Positions 43,092-53,928 are shown, counted from the stretch's first letter. The stretch is 64,000 bases of DNA from Cupriavidus sp. WKF15 (GCF_029278605.1 NZ_CP119573.1:2418001-2482000); one strand, 5' to 3'. Numbers and translations: made by a program. Notes: generated by a model from the sequence alone, not told the origin.

Positions 43092-43976
43092 ATGACCTCC
43101 ACCACCTCCTCCCGCAGACGAGCATTTCGCCAGCAGGTCGCGTCGAAGCAGGGCCTGCTCATGCCCGGCGCATTCAACGCCATGAGCGCAAGGGTGATCG
43201 AAGACCTCGGCTTCAAGGCGCTCTACCTGACCGGCGCCGGTGTTACCAACATGTCATTCGGCCTGCCCGATCTCGGCTTCATTGGCCTGAGCGACATCGC
43301 CGAGCACACCGCGCGGGTGCGCGATGCCGTCGACCTGCCGCTGCTCGTGGATGCCGACACCGGCTTTGGCAACGCGCTGAACGTCCGGCATGCCGTGCGC
43401 ACGCTCGAACGTGCCGGGGCGGACGCGATCCAGCTCGAAGACCAGGTGATGCCGAAGAAATGCGGGCATTTCGCCGGCAAGGACGTCGTCAGCACGGACG
43501 AGATGGCGGCAAAGATCCGGGCCGCGGCCGAGGCGCGCGACGATCCGGATTTCCAGATCGTTGCACGCACCGATGCCGCCGCCGTGCATGGCATCGAGGA
43601 TGCGATCGAACGTGGCCATCGTTTTGCCGAAGCCGGCGCCGATATCCTCTTTCTCGAGGCGATCGAGGATCTCTCCGACATCGCCCGCCTGCCCGGCCTG
43701 TTCAAGGTGCCGCTGCTGATCAATATCGTCATTGGCGGCAAGACGCCGGTGCAAGGCCGCGATGCCCTGCAGCGGTTTGGCTACGGCCTGGTGCTCTATG
43801 CCAACGCCGCGCTGCAGGGCGCCGTGCGCGGCATGCAGCAGGCTCTCGGCAGCCTGCAGTCGAACGGCCGGATGGACGAGGACCCTGCCATGGTCGCGCC
43901 CTTCGGCGAACGCCAGCGCCTGGTCCGCAAACCGATGTACGACGAACTTGAAGCGCGGTACAAGACCGAGGACTGA
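43092..43976 (+). CDS. Isocitrate lyase/PEP mutase family protein
   Basis: 294-residue TIM barrel. Signatures: LMPGAFNAMSARVIED, the metal-binding LLVDADTGFGNALNVR, and the catalytic loop MPKKCGHFAGK with the KKCGH cysteine. Candidate reactions in this superfamily are 2-methylisocitrate lyase, oxaloacetate decarboxylase or carboxyPEP mutase; the sequence does not decide. GGAGACGCCCC precedes the ATG. Solitary gene, convergent with the VWA operon. Confidence 0.85.
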   Translation: MTSTTSSRRRAFRQQVASKQGLLMPGAFNAMSARVIEDLGFKALYLTGAGVTNMSFGLPDLGFIGLSDIAEHTARVRDAVDLPLLVDADTGFGNALNVRHAVRTLERAGADAIQLEDQVMPKKCGHFAGKDVVSTDEMAAKIRAAAEARDDPDFQIVARTDAAAVHGIEDAIERGHRFAEAGADILFLEAIEDLSDIARLPGLFKVPLLINIVIGGKTPVQGRDALQRFGYGLVLYANAALQGAVRGMQQALGSLQSNGRMDEDPAMVAPFGERQRLVRKPMYDELEARYKTED

Positions 43977-43989
43977 GCGCTGGGCCGAC

Positions 43990-45051
43990 CTATAGCACCC
44001 GCCCGAACCACCATAACGACAGCAGCCCGGCACAGGCTGCCAGCAGCGCGCCCAGCGCCGCGAAGAACGCCGTCACTTCGACCTGGTCGCGCTTGTCGAA
44101 GGCAAGCCTTGCATTGAGCGCGCGGTATACCTTCTTCAGCGAGGCGGCATCCTCGAGGCGGAAGTACTCGGCCCCGGTTGCATCGGCGACTTGCTTCAAC
44201 GCTTTTTCGTCGAGCCTGACACGCGCCGACCAGCCGTCCGCCGACAGCACCACGCCTTCGGTGGTGCCGACGCCGACGGTATAGACGCGCACACCGTACC
44301 TGGCGGCGAGTTGCGCGACCTGCTCCGTGCCAGGGCCCGCGTTGTTTTCGCCATCGGAGAACAGGACGATTGCGCCCGACGCATAGGAACCAGGCGTCGC
44401 GGGGCCATCGTCTCCGGGTGCCCCGGGCTTTTTCGGCGGCGCGACGTCGATGCCGTTCATCAGGCGTTCAGCGTCGCCGGCAGCCTCCGGCAACAGCGTT
44501 GTCAGCGCAACGAGCAGGCCATTGCCCAAGGCCGTGCCGCCTTGCGGCTTCAGCCCTTCAATGGCCGCGGCCACGTCGTCCTTGCTGCGACTGGGCGCCT
44601 GTGCCAGCGCAGCGGTGCCCGCCATCGCCACCACCCCCACGCTGACGCCCGCTGGCTGGGCGTCGAGCAGGACCTTTGCTGCCTGCTGGGCAGCGCGGAT
44701 GCGGCTCGGGCGCACGTCCTGAGCACGCATGCTGCCCGACAGGTCGATGACGAGGATCACGGTCTTGATACGCGAAGGCAGCATCAAGACCGCCTGCGGG
44801 CGGGCCATGGCAAAGATCAGCGTGCTCAAGGCCAGCAGTGTCAGCACGGCAGGCACGTGACGGCGCCAGCCGGTCCCGCCCTTGATGGCCGCGCCGACGG
44901 ATCTCAGCGCGGGACGGTTCACCGCCGCACGCCGCCGGCGCAGGTCGAGCCAGAGGTAGCTTGCGGCCAGTACCAGGACCAGGGCGAGCAGCCAGAGCAT
45001 GCCGGGCCACAGAAAGCTGAATAGCGGCAACCGGTTCACGGTCTCGGTCAT
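43990..45051 (-). CDS. VWA domain-containing membrane protein (BatA-like)
   Basis: 353 residues. An N-terminal helix (about 16-35) and a second helix (about 68-84) precede the von Willebrand A domain with intact MIDAS D103-S105-S107 (DLSGSM). A C-terminal helix ends the protein. Such proteins work with MoxR ATPases in assembling or activating envelope complexes. The ATG overlaps the DUF58 stop by 4 bp (45048-45051). Last gene of a four-gene minus-strand operon. Confidence 0.88.
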   Translation of the reverse strand: MTETVNRLPLFSFLWPGMLWLLALVLVLAASYLWLDLRRRRAAVNRPALRSVGAAIKGGTGWRRHVPAVLTLLALSTLIFAMARPQAVLMLPSRIKTVILVIDLSGSMRAQDVRPSRIRAAQQAAKVLLDAQPAGVSVGVVAMAGTAALAQAPSRSKDDVAAAIEGLKPQGGTALGNGLLVALTTLLPEAAGDAERLMNGIDVAPPKKPGAPGDDGPATPGSYASGAIVLFSDGENNAGPGTEQVAQLAARYGVRVYTVGVGTTEGVVLSADGWSARVRLDEKALKQVADATGAEYFRLEDAASLKKVYRALNARLAFDKRDQVEVTAFFAALGALLAACAGLLSLWWFGRVL

Positions 45052-46056
45052 ATCGCCCCCATGGCCGCCATTCTGTCCGCTCCCCTGGCTGCCCCTTGCC
45101 GGAATCGGCGCTCGCGCGTGAACTGCAGCAGTGCCAGGTCGATCGGCGCGTAGGTCGAAAGCGTCAGGCATTCCACGCCCGCGCACGCGAACGCGCGGCG
45201 CAGTTCGGTCTCGCGCGCCTCGGCAGCGGCAGCGAAGCGCTTGCGGAATGCAGGATCATGCGTGTCGACGAACATCTGCTCTGCGCTTTCGGCATCCTGC
45301 AGCACCACCAGCCCCAGGTCGGGCAAGGCCATCTCCAGCGGATCGACCAGCCGCACGGCGACGACTTCATGGCGCCGGGCCAGCATGGCAAGCGGCACTT
45401 GCCAGCCCGGGGTGCTGATGAAATCGGAAACGACGAACATCACCGAGCGCCGCTTCGCGACGGCGCGCGCGCGCTCGAGCAAGTCGCGCAGGCGGGTCTC
45501 GCCCGGGCATGCGGCCGGGGTCGCGTGCATGCGGTTCAGCAGGTGCAGCAGCTGGCGCCTGCCGGAGCGCGGCGGGATCATCGATGCCTCCGCCCCGCCT
45601 GCCCCGCCTGCCCCGCCATAGAGCACGGCGCCGACGCGGTTGCCATAGCGCGTCAGCAACAGCGCCATGACGGTGGTGAAGTCGCTCAGCAGGTCGCGCT
45701 TGCGCACCGCGCCCGAGCCGAATTCCACCGACCCGCTCAGGTCGAGCACGAACCACGCCGAGAGGTCGCGGTCTTCCTGGAACTCGCGCACATGCGGCGT
45801 CTGCAGCCGGGCCGTCACGTTCCAGTCGATATGCCGCACATCGTCGCCGGGACGGTACTCGCGCAAGTCGGCAAGATCCAGCCCGAAGCCGCGGAACAGC
45901 GTGCGGTAGTCGCCTTGCAGAAGACCGTCGAGGCGCCGCACCACGGTCCACTCCAGGCGCCGCAACAGCGTCTCGGCCTGCCTGGCGCCGACACTTGCCA
46001 GCGCCGCGCCGGCACGCGCGGCCTCGGGGGCGACCGCCCCCGCGCCGTGCCGGCGC

Positions 46057-46079
<23 letters not shown>
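45048..46079 (-). CDS. DUF58 domain-containing protein
   Basis: 343 residues. The canonical DUF58 segment is present: DLADLREYRPGDDVRHIDWN, followed by a VWA-like fold (FVLDLSGSVEFGS). An unusual Gly/Ala run (GGAGGAGG), encoded by a short tandem repeat near 45590-45616, interrupts the middle. It overlaps the MoxR stop by 23 bp. DUF58 proteins are constant partners of MoxR ATPases. Confidence 0.87.
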
Positions 46080-47070
<991 letters not shown>

Positions 47071-47082
47071 AGGCCTCCGCGT

Positions 47083-48006
47083 CTAGAAAGGAGAAGTTCC
47101 AAGGGAAGCGCCGGCGCTTTCGATGGTGACGGCAAAGCCGATCCCGAGGAAGGTGCCGCTCTGGTTGGGGTTGAGGATGGCGGTGACGATCCCGACCACT
47201 TCGCCGTCCATGTTCACCAGCGGGCCGCCCGAATTGCCGGGATTGGCCGCTGCGTCGAACTGGATCAGGTTGTCCAGGCTCTGCTTGTTGTCGGGCGACA
47301 CGAACTGCCGGTCGAGCCCCGACACCACGCCGGCGGACACCGACGGCCCGATGCCGAACGGAAAGCCGACCGCGACGACTTCGGACCCCGGTGCAAGGTT
47401 GCGGCTGGAGCCCAGTGTCGCTGCCGGCAGGTCGTCGGGGATGGATTTCGGCCTGACGAGGGCAAGGTCCTTTTCCGGTATCGCCTGCATCACCGTCGCC
47501 TCGGAAGTCAGGCCATCGTGAAACCGGACCTCCACGCGCTTGGCATCGGCAACCACGTGGTAGCTGGTCAGCACCAGCCCGCTTTCGGTCACGACCACGC
47601 CCGAGCCAATGTGACGCGCTTCACGCCCGCCTTTGGCCGGATCCTTGCCGGCAGGCGGATCTGCCTTGGCCTGCTCGTCGGGCGGCGAGCGCCGTGATGG
47701 CGGCAAGGCTCTTGGGCGTGTGGCCGGCGGATCACGCCTGGCGCGCGGCGCGGGCGCAGCTTCGGGCACTGGCTCCGCCGGCGAGAAGCTGCGCACTTCC
47801 ACCACGGATTCGCGGATGGCCTCGGCCGCCCGCGCGGTGCGCGACGGCAGGCTCTTGGTCTGCAGCGTGTGCAGCACGGCCGCGTCGATATCCGCCTGCG
47901 TCAGTACCCGTGGCGATGGGCGCGACAGCCACGCAAAGGCCAGCGCCGACGCCACCAGCGCCGTGACCGCCGCCGAGACCCATCCGTAGATCGTCACACG
48001 CTTCAT
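47083..48006 (-). CDS. Trypsin-like serine protease (S1C, DegP-like), membrane-anchored
   Basis: 307 residues. An N-terminal helix (7-27) anchors it. A Pro/Ala/Arg-rich linker (about 77-130) follows, then a chymotrypsin-fold domain with triad H150 (TSYHVV), D180 (EKDLAL) and S259 (GNSGGP). No PDZ domain, unlike DegP/DegQ. First gene of the minus-strand operon with MoxR, DUF58 and VWA; a protease in such an operon may process their client (inference). Confidence 0.88.
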   Translation of the reverse strand: MKRVTIYGWVSAAVTALVASALAFAWLSRPSPRVLTQADIDAAVLHTLQTKSLPSRTARAAEAIRESVVEVRSFSPAEPVPEAAPAPRARRDPPATRPRALPPSRRSPPDEQAKADPPAGKDPAKGGREARHIGSGVVVTESGLVLTSYHVVADAKRVEVRFHDGLTSEATVMQAIPEKDLALVRPKSIPDDLPAATLGSSRNLAPGSEVVAVGFPFGIGPSVSAGVVSGLDRQFVSPDNKQSLDNLIQFDAAANPGNSGGPLVNMDGEVVGIVTAILNPNQSGTFLGIGFAVTIESAGASLGTSPF

Positions 48007-48081
48007 CGCACGCTCCCGAGGTCCCGTGCCGCCTTAAAAAATACAGTACCATCCCCTTAACCATGCGCCAAGGAGCAGGGC

Positions 48082-49146
48082 ATGCAGTTTCTCTGGCCGC
48101 AAATGCTCTGGCTGCTGCTCGCGCTTCCGTTGCTGGCAGTCGCTTACCTGTACCTGATCGCGCGACGCAAGAAGGCCGCCCTGCTTTACGCCAGCCTTGC
48201 GCTGCCGCGCGCCGCGCTCGGCCCCGGCCAACGGCTCCGGCGTCACATTCCCCCGCTGCTCTTCCTGTTTGCCCTGGGCGCCGCCCTGCTGGCCTGCGCG
48301 CGGCCCACGGCTACCATCACGCTACCGTCCGACACGATCACCCTCGTGCTGGCCATGGATGTCTCGCGCAGCATGGAAGCCACCGATGTGGCGCCCACGC
48401 GCATCAGCGCCGCACAGCAGGCGGCGCGCGACCTGATCGTCGGCTTGCCGGGTAGCGTTCGCCTTGGCATCGTCTCGTTCGCCGCCACGGCTACCGTGGT
48501 GCTGCGCCCCACCAGCAACCGGCAGGACATGATCGACGCGATCGACCGGTTCCAGCTCCAGCGTGGGACGGCGACGGGCAGCGGACTGATCCAGGCACTG
48601 GCCGTGCTGTTTCCGGACGATGGCATTGACCTCGAAGCGATTCTCTTCAGCGACGACCCGCCCTTCTCCTCGGCGCGCGGGGCCAGGCCGCTCGACGAAG
48701 CGGCCGCGGCCGACGCCGCGCGCAAGCGTGCGCAGGAGCGGCCGCCGGCGCAGCCGGGCTCCTACCGGCACGGCGCGGTCATCCTGCTCAGTGATGGCCG
48801 CCGCACCACGGGCCCGGACCCGCTCGACGCGGCGCGCATGGCGGCACAGCGTGGCGTGCGCGTCTATACCGTCGGCTTCGGAACGCTGGGCGGCAACGCG
48901 CCCGAGACCAGCCTCTCCTACTACATGCAGCTCGATGAGCCCACCTTGCGCACGGTGGCCACGCTGACCGGAGCGGAGTACTTCCAGGCAGGCTCGGCGG
49001 CGGACCTGAGCCAGGTGTACCGCGAACTCAGCGCGCGCTTCGCGATGGAGCGCCGCGAGACCGAGGTCGGTGCGCTGCTGGCCGCGGTGGCAGTCTTGCT
49101 GCTTGTGTCGGCTTGCGCACTTTCGATGCTGTGGTTCCGGCGCTGA
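48082..49146 (+). CDS. VWA domain-containing membrane protein (BatB-like)
   Basis: 354 residues. Helices near 8-25 and 56-72, then a VWA domain with MIDAS D93-S95-S97 (DVSRSM), and a C-terminal helix. Its domain order matches the 43990 protein, so the two may be a heteromeric pair. AAGGAGCAGGGC precedes the ATG. It is divergent from the protease-MoxR operon and shares its promoter region. Confidence 0.88.
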   Translation: MQFLWPQMLWLLLALPLLAVAYLYLIARRKKAALLYASLALPRAALGPGQRLRRHIPPLLFLFALGAALLACARPTATITLPSDTITLVLAMDVSRSMEATDVAPTRISAAQQAARDLIVGLPGSVRLGIVSFAATATVVLRPTSNRQDMIDAIDRFQLQRGTATGSGLIQALAVLFPDDGIDLEAILFSDDPPFSSARGARPLDEAAAADAARKRAQERPPAQPGSYRHGAVILLSDGRRTTGPDPLDAARMAAQRGVRVYTVGFGTLGGNAPETSLSYYMQLDEPTLRTVATLTGAEYFQAGSAADLSQVYRELSARFAMERRETEVGALLAAVAVLLLVSACALSMLWFRR

Positions 49147-49282
49147 CGTTGCCTGGCAGGCAAGGTCCTGACATACCGGAATCCAGGTGTCAACGCGTGC
49201 CTGCTGCCTTGTGCACCGTGTCCCGACGCCATGTTGTTGAGGTATGCTTCCGCCTCCAGAACGATCTTCTCCAGAGGGGCAA

Positions 49283-50050
49283 ATGCGGCGCGTCGTGTTC
49301 AATCAGAAGGGTGGCGTGGGCAAGTCGACCATCGTGTGCAATCTCGCCGCGATCAGCGCCAGCAAAGGCTTGCGCACGCTCGTCGTGGACCTGGACGCGC
49401 AGGGCAACTCCACCCAGTACCTGATGGGCGCACAGGCCGCCGAGGCCAGCCCCACCGCCGCCCACTTCTTCGAGTCGTCGCTGACCTACAGCTTCAAGCC
49501 GGTCGACCTGAGCAGCTTCATCCATGCCACGCCATTCGAGAACCTCGATGTGATGCCGGCGCATCCCGACCTCGATGCGCTGCATGGCAAGCTGGAATCC
49601 CGCTACAAGATCTACAAGCTGCGCGATGCCCTGATCGAACTGGAGTCGGTCTACGACGCGATCTACATCGACACGCCGCCCGCGCTCAACTTCTACACGC
49701 GCTCCGCGCTGATCGCGGTGGAGCGCTGCCTGATCCCGTTCGATTGCGATGACTTCTCGCGCCGGGCCCTGTACACGCTGCTCGACAACGTGAAGGAGAT
49801 TCAGCAGGACCACAACGAGGCGCTGCACGTGGAAGGCATCGTCATCAACCAGTTCCAGCCGCGTGCGAGCCTGCCCGTGAAGCTGGTCGAAGAACTGGTC
49901 AGCGAAGGGCTGCCGGTGCTGGGCTCACGGCTGTCGTCGTCGGTGAAGATCCGCGAATCGCACCAGCACGCTACGCCCATGATCCACCTCGATCCGCGCC
50001 ACAAGCTGTCGCAGGAGTACCTGGCGCTGCACAGCGAGCTGGCAGGCTGA
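49283..50050 (+). CDS. ParA/MinD-type ATPase (orphan)
   Basis: 255 residues. Deviant Walker A KGGVGKST (9-16), switch DLDAQGNSTQYL and IDTPPALNFYTRSAL. The closest type is ParA/Soj. No parB gene or parS-like repeat is seen next to it, so chromosome segregation is unlikely to be its only explanation. AGAGGGGCAA supports the start. Confidence 0.87.
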   Translation: MRRVVFNQKGGVGKSTIVCNLAAISASKGLRTLVVDLDAQGNSTQYLMGAQAAEASPTAAHFFESSLTYSFKPVDLSSFIHATPFENLDVMPAHPDLDALHGKLESRYKIYKLRDALIELESVYDAIYIDTPPALNFYTRSALIAVERCLIPFDCDDFSRRALYTLLDNVKEIQQDHNEALHVEGIVINQFQPRASLPVKLVEELVSEGLPVLGSRLSSSVKIRESHQHATPMIHLDPRHKLSQEYLALHSELAG

Positions 50051-50144
50051 GGCATCGTCGGGGATCGTCGGAGCCGGATCACGTAGAATTCCGGCCTGCC
50101 GCCCTGCCCCCGCTTTCGGGGCGGTGCACGACGACCACCGAGCC

Positions 50145-50759
50145 ATGCCGAAATCCAAAGCCACCGCCATTGACCGGTCCACCAGCGAGCAGGCACTCCA
50201 GCTGCTCGACGCCGCCACCGGGCAGGTGCTTGCCAATGGCCTCGGGGACCTGTCGCTGCGCAGCATGGCCGATGCGCTCGGCACCAGCCACCGGATGCTG
50301 ATCTACTACTTCGGGTCCGCCGATGGCTTCTGGCAGGCGCTGCTGCACCGTATCCGGCACGCGGAGCAGGACGCGCGCCAGCGCGTGATCGTCGACGGCA
50401 TGGAGCCCCAGGCCGCGATGGAAGCCGCTTGGGACCGCTACTCCGCGCCCGGCTACCTGCCGATCATGCAGTTGCTGTTCGAGATCTATGGCAAGGCCAT
50501 CCGGGATCGCGAGCGCTTCAGCGGCTTCCTCGAGGACGTTGTCGGCAGCTGGACCACGATGCTCGCCGAGCGCTTTCGCCAAAGCATGGACCTTGACGAG
50601 GACGAAGCGCGCCTGCGTGCGCGCGTCGAAGTTGCCACGATGCGCGGCCTGTTGCTGGACCTCGTCACCACCGGCGACCGCGAGGGCACCACGGCTGCAC
50701 TGAAGTATTTCGCCAGCCGCATGGCAATATCCCCCACCTCCGGCAAATCCTCCACGTAG
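50145..50759 (+). CDS. TetR family transcriptional regulator
   Basis: 204 residues. N-terminal TetR HTH (LLDAATGQVLANGLGDLSLR, ADALGTSHRMLIYYFGSADG), then a helical ligand domain. It precedes the Bug/M24 operon in the same direction. A near-perfect 18-bp palindrome between them (50808-50825) is a natural target. Confidence 0.88.
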   Translation: MPKSKATAIDRSTSEQALQLLDAATGQVLANGLGDLSLRSMADALGTSHRMLIYYFGSADGFWQALLHRIRHAEQDARQRVIVDGMEPQAAMEAAWDRYSAPGYLPIMQLLFEIYGKAIRDRERFSGFLEDVVGSWTTMLAERFRQSMDLDEDEARLRARVEVATMRGLLLDLVTTGDREGTTAALKYFASRMAISPTSGKSST

Positions 50760-50807
50760 CTCCCGCTTCGCTGACGAGATCGGCGTAAACCCCGATTTCG
50801 CCCTTCG

Positions 50808-50825
50808 ATGTACCACATGGTACAT
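50808..50825. promoter_or_regulatory. TetR-type operator, ATGTACCA-CA-TGGTACAT
   Basis: Perfect 8-bp arms with a 2-bp centre, 54 bp before the Bug gene's ATG and 49 bp after tetR. Size and symmetry are typical of TetR operators. Confidence 0.65.
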
Positions 50826-50878
50826 TGCTTCCACGCTCCGGCGGTCGGGGCGTCTCTCGCAATGAATCAAGGTGGAAT

Positions 50879-51847
50879 ATGGACCGGCGACAACTACTGG
50901 CCTGGGCGGCCGGTACCGCGGCAGCGATGACGCTGCCGGGTATCGGGCTGGCGCAGGTTTTTCCCTCGAAACCCGTGCGGCTCGTGGTGCCGCAGGCCGG
51001 AGGCAGCGGCAACGACGTATTGGCCCGCGCGCTCGCGGAAAAGCTGGGGCAGGCCTGGAAGCAGCCTGTGGTCGTGGAGAACAAACCCGGCGCCAACGGC
51101 ACGCTGGCGATCGGCTACGTGCTGGGCCAGCCGGCCGATGGCCACACGCTGTTCTTTGCCGGCGTCTCCAACCTCGCGTTCAATCCCTTCCTTTACCCGA
51201 AGCTGCCTTACAGCCCGACCCGCGACCTGACCGGCGTGGCGATGCTGGCCAATTCGCCGTTCGTATTCGTCGCGGCGCCATCGCTCAAGGTCGGCTCGTT
51301 CCAGGATTTCGTGCGCATGGCGAAGGCGCATCCGGGCGAGATCAGTTTCGCATCGGGTGGCATCGGCAATTCCACGCACCTGGCCATGGAACTGGTCGCG
51401 GAACGCACCGGCATCCGCATGCAGCACGTGCCGTTCAACGGCACCGGCGGTTCCACCAGCCTGATGAGCGGACAGACGCCCGTGATGATGAACGTGATCG
51501 CCGGAGTGCAGCCCTTCTTTGCCGGCAGGAAACTCGTCCCGCTGGCGGTTACCGGTGACAAGCGCCTGCCGGCCCTGCCAGCCGTGCCCACCTTCAGGGA
51601 ACTTGGCTACGACGTTCAGGTGCCGGGCTGGTACGCCATCGTCGCGCGGGCGGGCACGCCGGCTAGCGTGATCCAGCAGGTCAATGCCGACATCAACCAC
51701 GTGCTGGACGACCCCGGATTCAGGGAGAAGCTCGGCTTCCAGTTCCTTGAGCCGATCAAGGGGCCGCCGTCGGAAGTCGAGCGCTACATCCAGCGCGATG
51801 CCGACACCTGGGGCCCGATCATCCGGCGCCTGAATATTTCTCTCTAG
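50879..51847 (+). CDS. Bug/TctC-type tripartite tricarboxylate receptor
   Basis: 322 residues. Signal peptide LLAWAAGTAAAMTLPGIGLA follows an RR pair (MDRRQ), possibly Tat-like. Core motifs: FPSKPVRLVVPQAGGSGNDV, VENKPGANGTLAIG and MQHVPFNGTGGSTSL. AAGGTGGAAT precedes the ATG. It is 9 bp ahead of the M24 gene. No TctA/TctB partner is visible. Confidence 0.9.
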   Translation: MDRRQLLAWAAGTAAAMTLPGIGLAQVFPSKPVRLVVPQAGGSGNDVLARALAEKLGQAWKQPVVVENKPGANGTLAIGYVLGQPADGHTLFFAGVSNLAFNPFLYPKLPYSPTRDLTGVAMLANSPFVFVAAPSLKVGSFQDFVRMAKAHPGEISFASGGIGNSTHLAMELVAERTGIRMQHVPFNGTGGSTSLMSGQTPVMMNVIAGVQPFFAGRKLVPLAVTGDKRLPALPAVPTFRELGYDVQVPGWYAIVARAGTPASVIQQVNADINHVLDDPGFREKLGFQFLEPIKGPPSEVERYIQRDADTWGPIIRRLNISL

Positions 51848-51856
51848 GACATCGAT

Positions 51857-53047
51857 ATGGCATACCTGAGCAAGGCAGTACACGACTATCGCCTGGCGGC
51901 GATGCATCGGCTGATGGACCGCCTGCGCGTCGACGCGCTGGTCTTCGGCACGCCCGACTTCTTCCAGTACGCGACCAATTTCCAGCTCGACGTCTGGCCG
52001 TGGGAACGCCCCGTGTTCGTGGTCGTTCCGCGCAACGGCGAAACGTTCGCGGTGATGAACGAACTGTCGACCAACCACCTGCGCTTCGCCGCCAGCAAGG
52101 GCACGGTATGGCTCACGGACGTGACCTTTTATGCCGAGCATCCGCGTATGTCGAACCGGCTGCCGTTGCCCGCGCAATTGCCTGAAGTCGTCGCGGCGAT
52201 GCTGGGCGCAAAGGGGCTCGGCATGTCGCGGATCGCCGTCGACGTCCAGCATCCGATCCTTGCCGGCGCGCAGCGCTACCTGCCGGAACTGACCTTGCGC
52301 CAGTCGCTCGCGGAAATGCGCAGCCTGCGCTGGGTCAAGCACGCCGAGGAGCACCAGGTCATGCGCAACCTGGCCGCGCTGACCGACTGGGTACAGGACC
52401 GCTACCGCGAGAACATCCGTGCGGGCCGGCTGGTGCAGGAACTCGACCACGCCATGGCCGCGCTGATGGTGGAAGAAGCGGCGCGCCGCTTCCCGGGTGA
52501 GGACTTCGACATCCTTAAATGCTGGACGCTCACCGGGCCCGCCTCGGCCTCGCCGCATGGCGACGGCGCCGCATGCGGGGCACGGATTGCGCGCGGCGAC
52601 ACCATCGTCAACCTCGTGCTGCCGCGACTGAACGGCCTCCATGTCGAGAACGAACGCACCTGGTTCTGTGGCCAGCCCGACGCCGAACAGTCGCGGCTTT
52701 ACCAGGTCGCCGCGCAGGCGACCGACGCCGCGGTGGCCGCCGCCGTGGTCGGCAACCGCGTCTGCGATATGGATGCCGCGGCCCAGGCGGTGATCGAAGC
52801 AGCCGGCTGCGGACAGTACGTCTTCCACCGTACCGGCCATGCGGTCGGCCTGCTGCTGCACGAGTATCCCGAAGACATGGCGTTCAACACGCGGGCGCTG
52901 CTTGCCGGCGAAGTGTACTCATCCGAGCCGGGACTCTATGTCTATGGCCTTGGCGGCTTCCGGCTCGACGATACGGTGATCGTCGGCGACAAGCCGGAAG
53001 TGATCGTCAATACGCCGAAAACGCTCGAGTATGCGACGGTGAGGTAA
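51857..53047 (+). CDS. M24 (Xaa-Pro aminopeptidase fold) family protein with altered metal site
   Basis: 396 residues: creatinase-type N-domain, then a pita-bread M24 domain. The His region HRTGHAVGL and first Glu (SSEPGLY) are present. The usual D/D motif reads NLVLPRLNGLHVENERTWF, giving Asn and Glu at the expected Asp positions, and the last Glu (RxEDT) is Asp (FRLDDT). It is therefore either an unusual metallohydrolase or a metal-independent enzyme like creatinase. Operon with a Bug protein and TetR suggests action on an imported small amide or ester. Confidence 0.82.
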   Translation: MAYLSKAVHDYRLAAMHRLMDRLRVDALVFGTPDFFQYATNFQLDVWPWERPVFVVVPRNGETFAVMNELSTNHLRFAASKGTVWLTDVTFYAEHPRMSNRLPLPAQLPEVVAAMLGAKGLGMSRIAVDVQHPILAGAQRYLPELTLRQSLAEMRSLRWVKHAEEHQVMRNLAALTDWVQDRYRENIRAGRLVQELDHAMAALMVEEAARRFPGEDFDILKCWTLTGPASASPHGDGAACGARIARGDTIVNLVLPRLNGLHVENERTWFCGQPDAEQSRLYQVAAQATDAAVAAAVVGNRVCDMDAAAQAVIEAAGCGQYVFHRTGHAVGLLLHEYPEDMAFNTRALLAGEVYSSEPGLYVYGLGGFRLDDTVIVGDKPEVIVNTPKTLEYATVR

Positions 53048-53124
53048 GACGCGCAGGGTTGGAGCGGGCGCCTGGCATCCCAGCCGCGCCAAACCCTTCC
53101 GGGATTGCCCGATGCGGCTGCCGG

Positions 53125-53928
53125 TCAACCCAGCGCCAGCCCGCCGTGCGCCAGCACTTGCCGGAACACCTCAAGCCGGGCGTCGCCGGTCGCGGCCAGC
53201 TGCTGGCAGACGTGCATATGCTTGTCCATGTCGCTGTGTCCGCGCAGCGCTTCCTCGCACTCCTGCTCGGAAATTTCGAGGTGGACGCCGGTCAGGATCG
53301 CGCGTCCCTGGCCGACCCGCGAACTGACGATTGCCGGTGGCGTGCCCTCGATATCGGCATAGACGGCCAGCACTTCCGTGCCGGCATCGGCCGCTTCGCC
53401 AAAGTCGAATCGGCAGCCGCCATGGTAGTGGGTGTAGACCGACATCGGCACCGCGGCCAGCCGGTCGGTGGTGCGCAGTTCGACCGCTGCGGTGGTGCGC
53501 GGCGTCCCGTCATAGAGCCGGCCGCCAGTGAGCTCGGGCAGCGAGCCGACCGCGACCGCATCGACGAAGCTCAGTTCGCGCGGGCCGCAGATCGCGCCTT
53601 GGGTGCCAGCGTGGAAGGCCAGTTCCCGGCACGCGTAGTAGGCGCCCGCGCAGATCCCCAGGTAGACGCCGCCCTCCTCGACGAAGCGCCGGATGCGCGC
53701 ATTGGGCGCGCCATTGAGCTTCGCGCAATACGGCAGGTCGGCACCGCCCGGCATGACGAACATGACGGCGTCGTCGAACAGCGTCGGATCATGCCGGATG
53801 TCCGATGCCATGACCGCGCGCATTTCATAGGCGCCGGACTGTAGCTGCTGGCCGATCGTGCGCATCAGGCACGCGGTCCAGTCGGAGGCACCGGCATCGA
53901 TGTAGGTCAGGATGTGGGGCTTTGGCAT
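53125..53928 (-). CDS. BPL_N / glutamine amidotransferase-like domain protein
   Basis: 267 residues. A class I GATase-like fold with elbow cysteine in GVYLGICAGAYYA and a later GVHLEIS histidine segment, as in BPL_N (biotin-protein-ligase N-terminal) proteins. Reaction unknown; no biotin-ligase catalytic domain follows. The start at 53928 (MPKPHILTYID) is the one that fits the fold. It is convergent with the M24 gene. Confidence 0.78.
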   Translation of the reverse strand: MPKPHILTYIDAGASDWTACLMRTIGQQLQSGAYEMRAVMASDIRHDPTLFDDAVMFVMPGGADLPYCAKLNGAPNARIRRFVEEGGVYLGICAGAYYACRELAFHAGTQGAICGPRELSFVDAVAVGSLPELTGGRLYDGTPRTTAAVELRTTDRLAAVPMSVYTHYHGGCRFDFGEAADAGTEVLAVYADIEGTPPAIVSSRVGQGRAILTGVHLEISEQECEEALRGHSDMDKHMHVCQQLAATGDARLEVFRQVLAHGGLALG

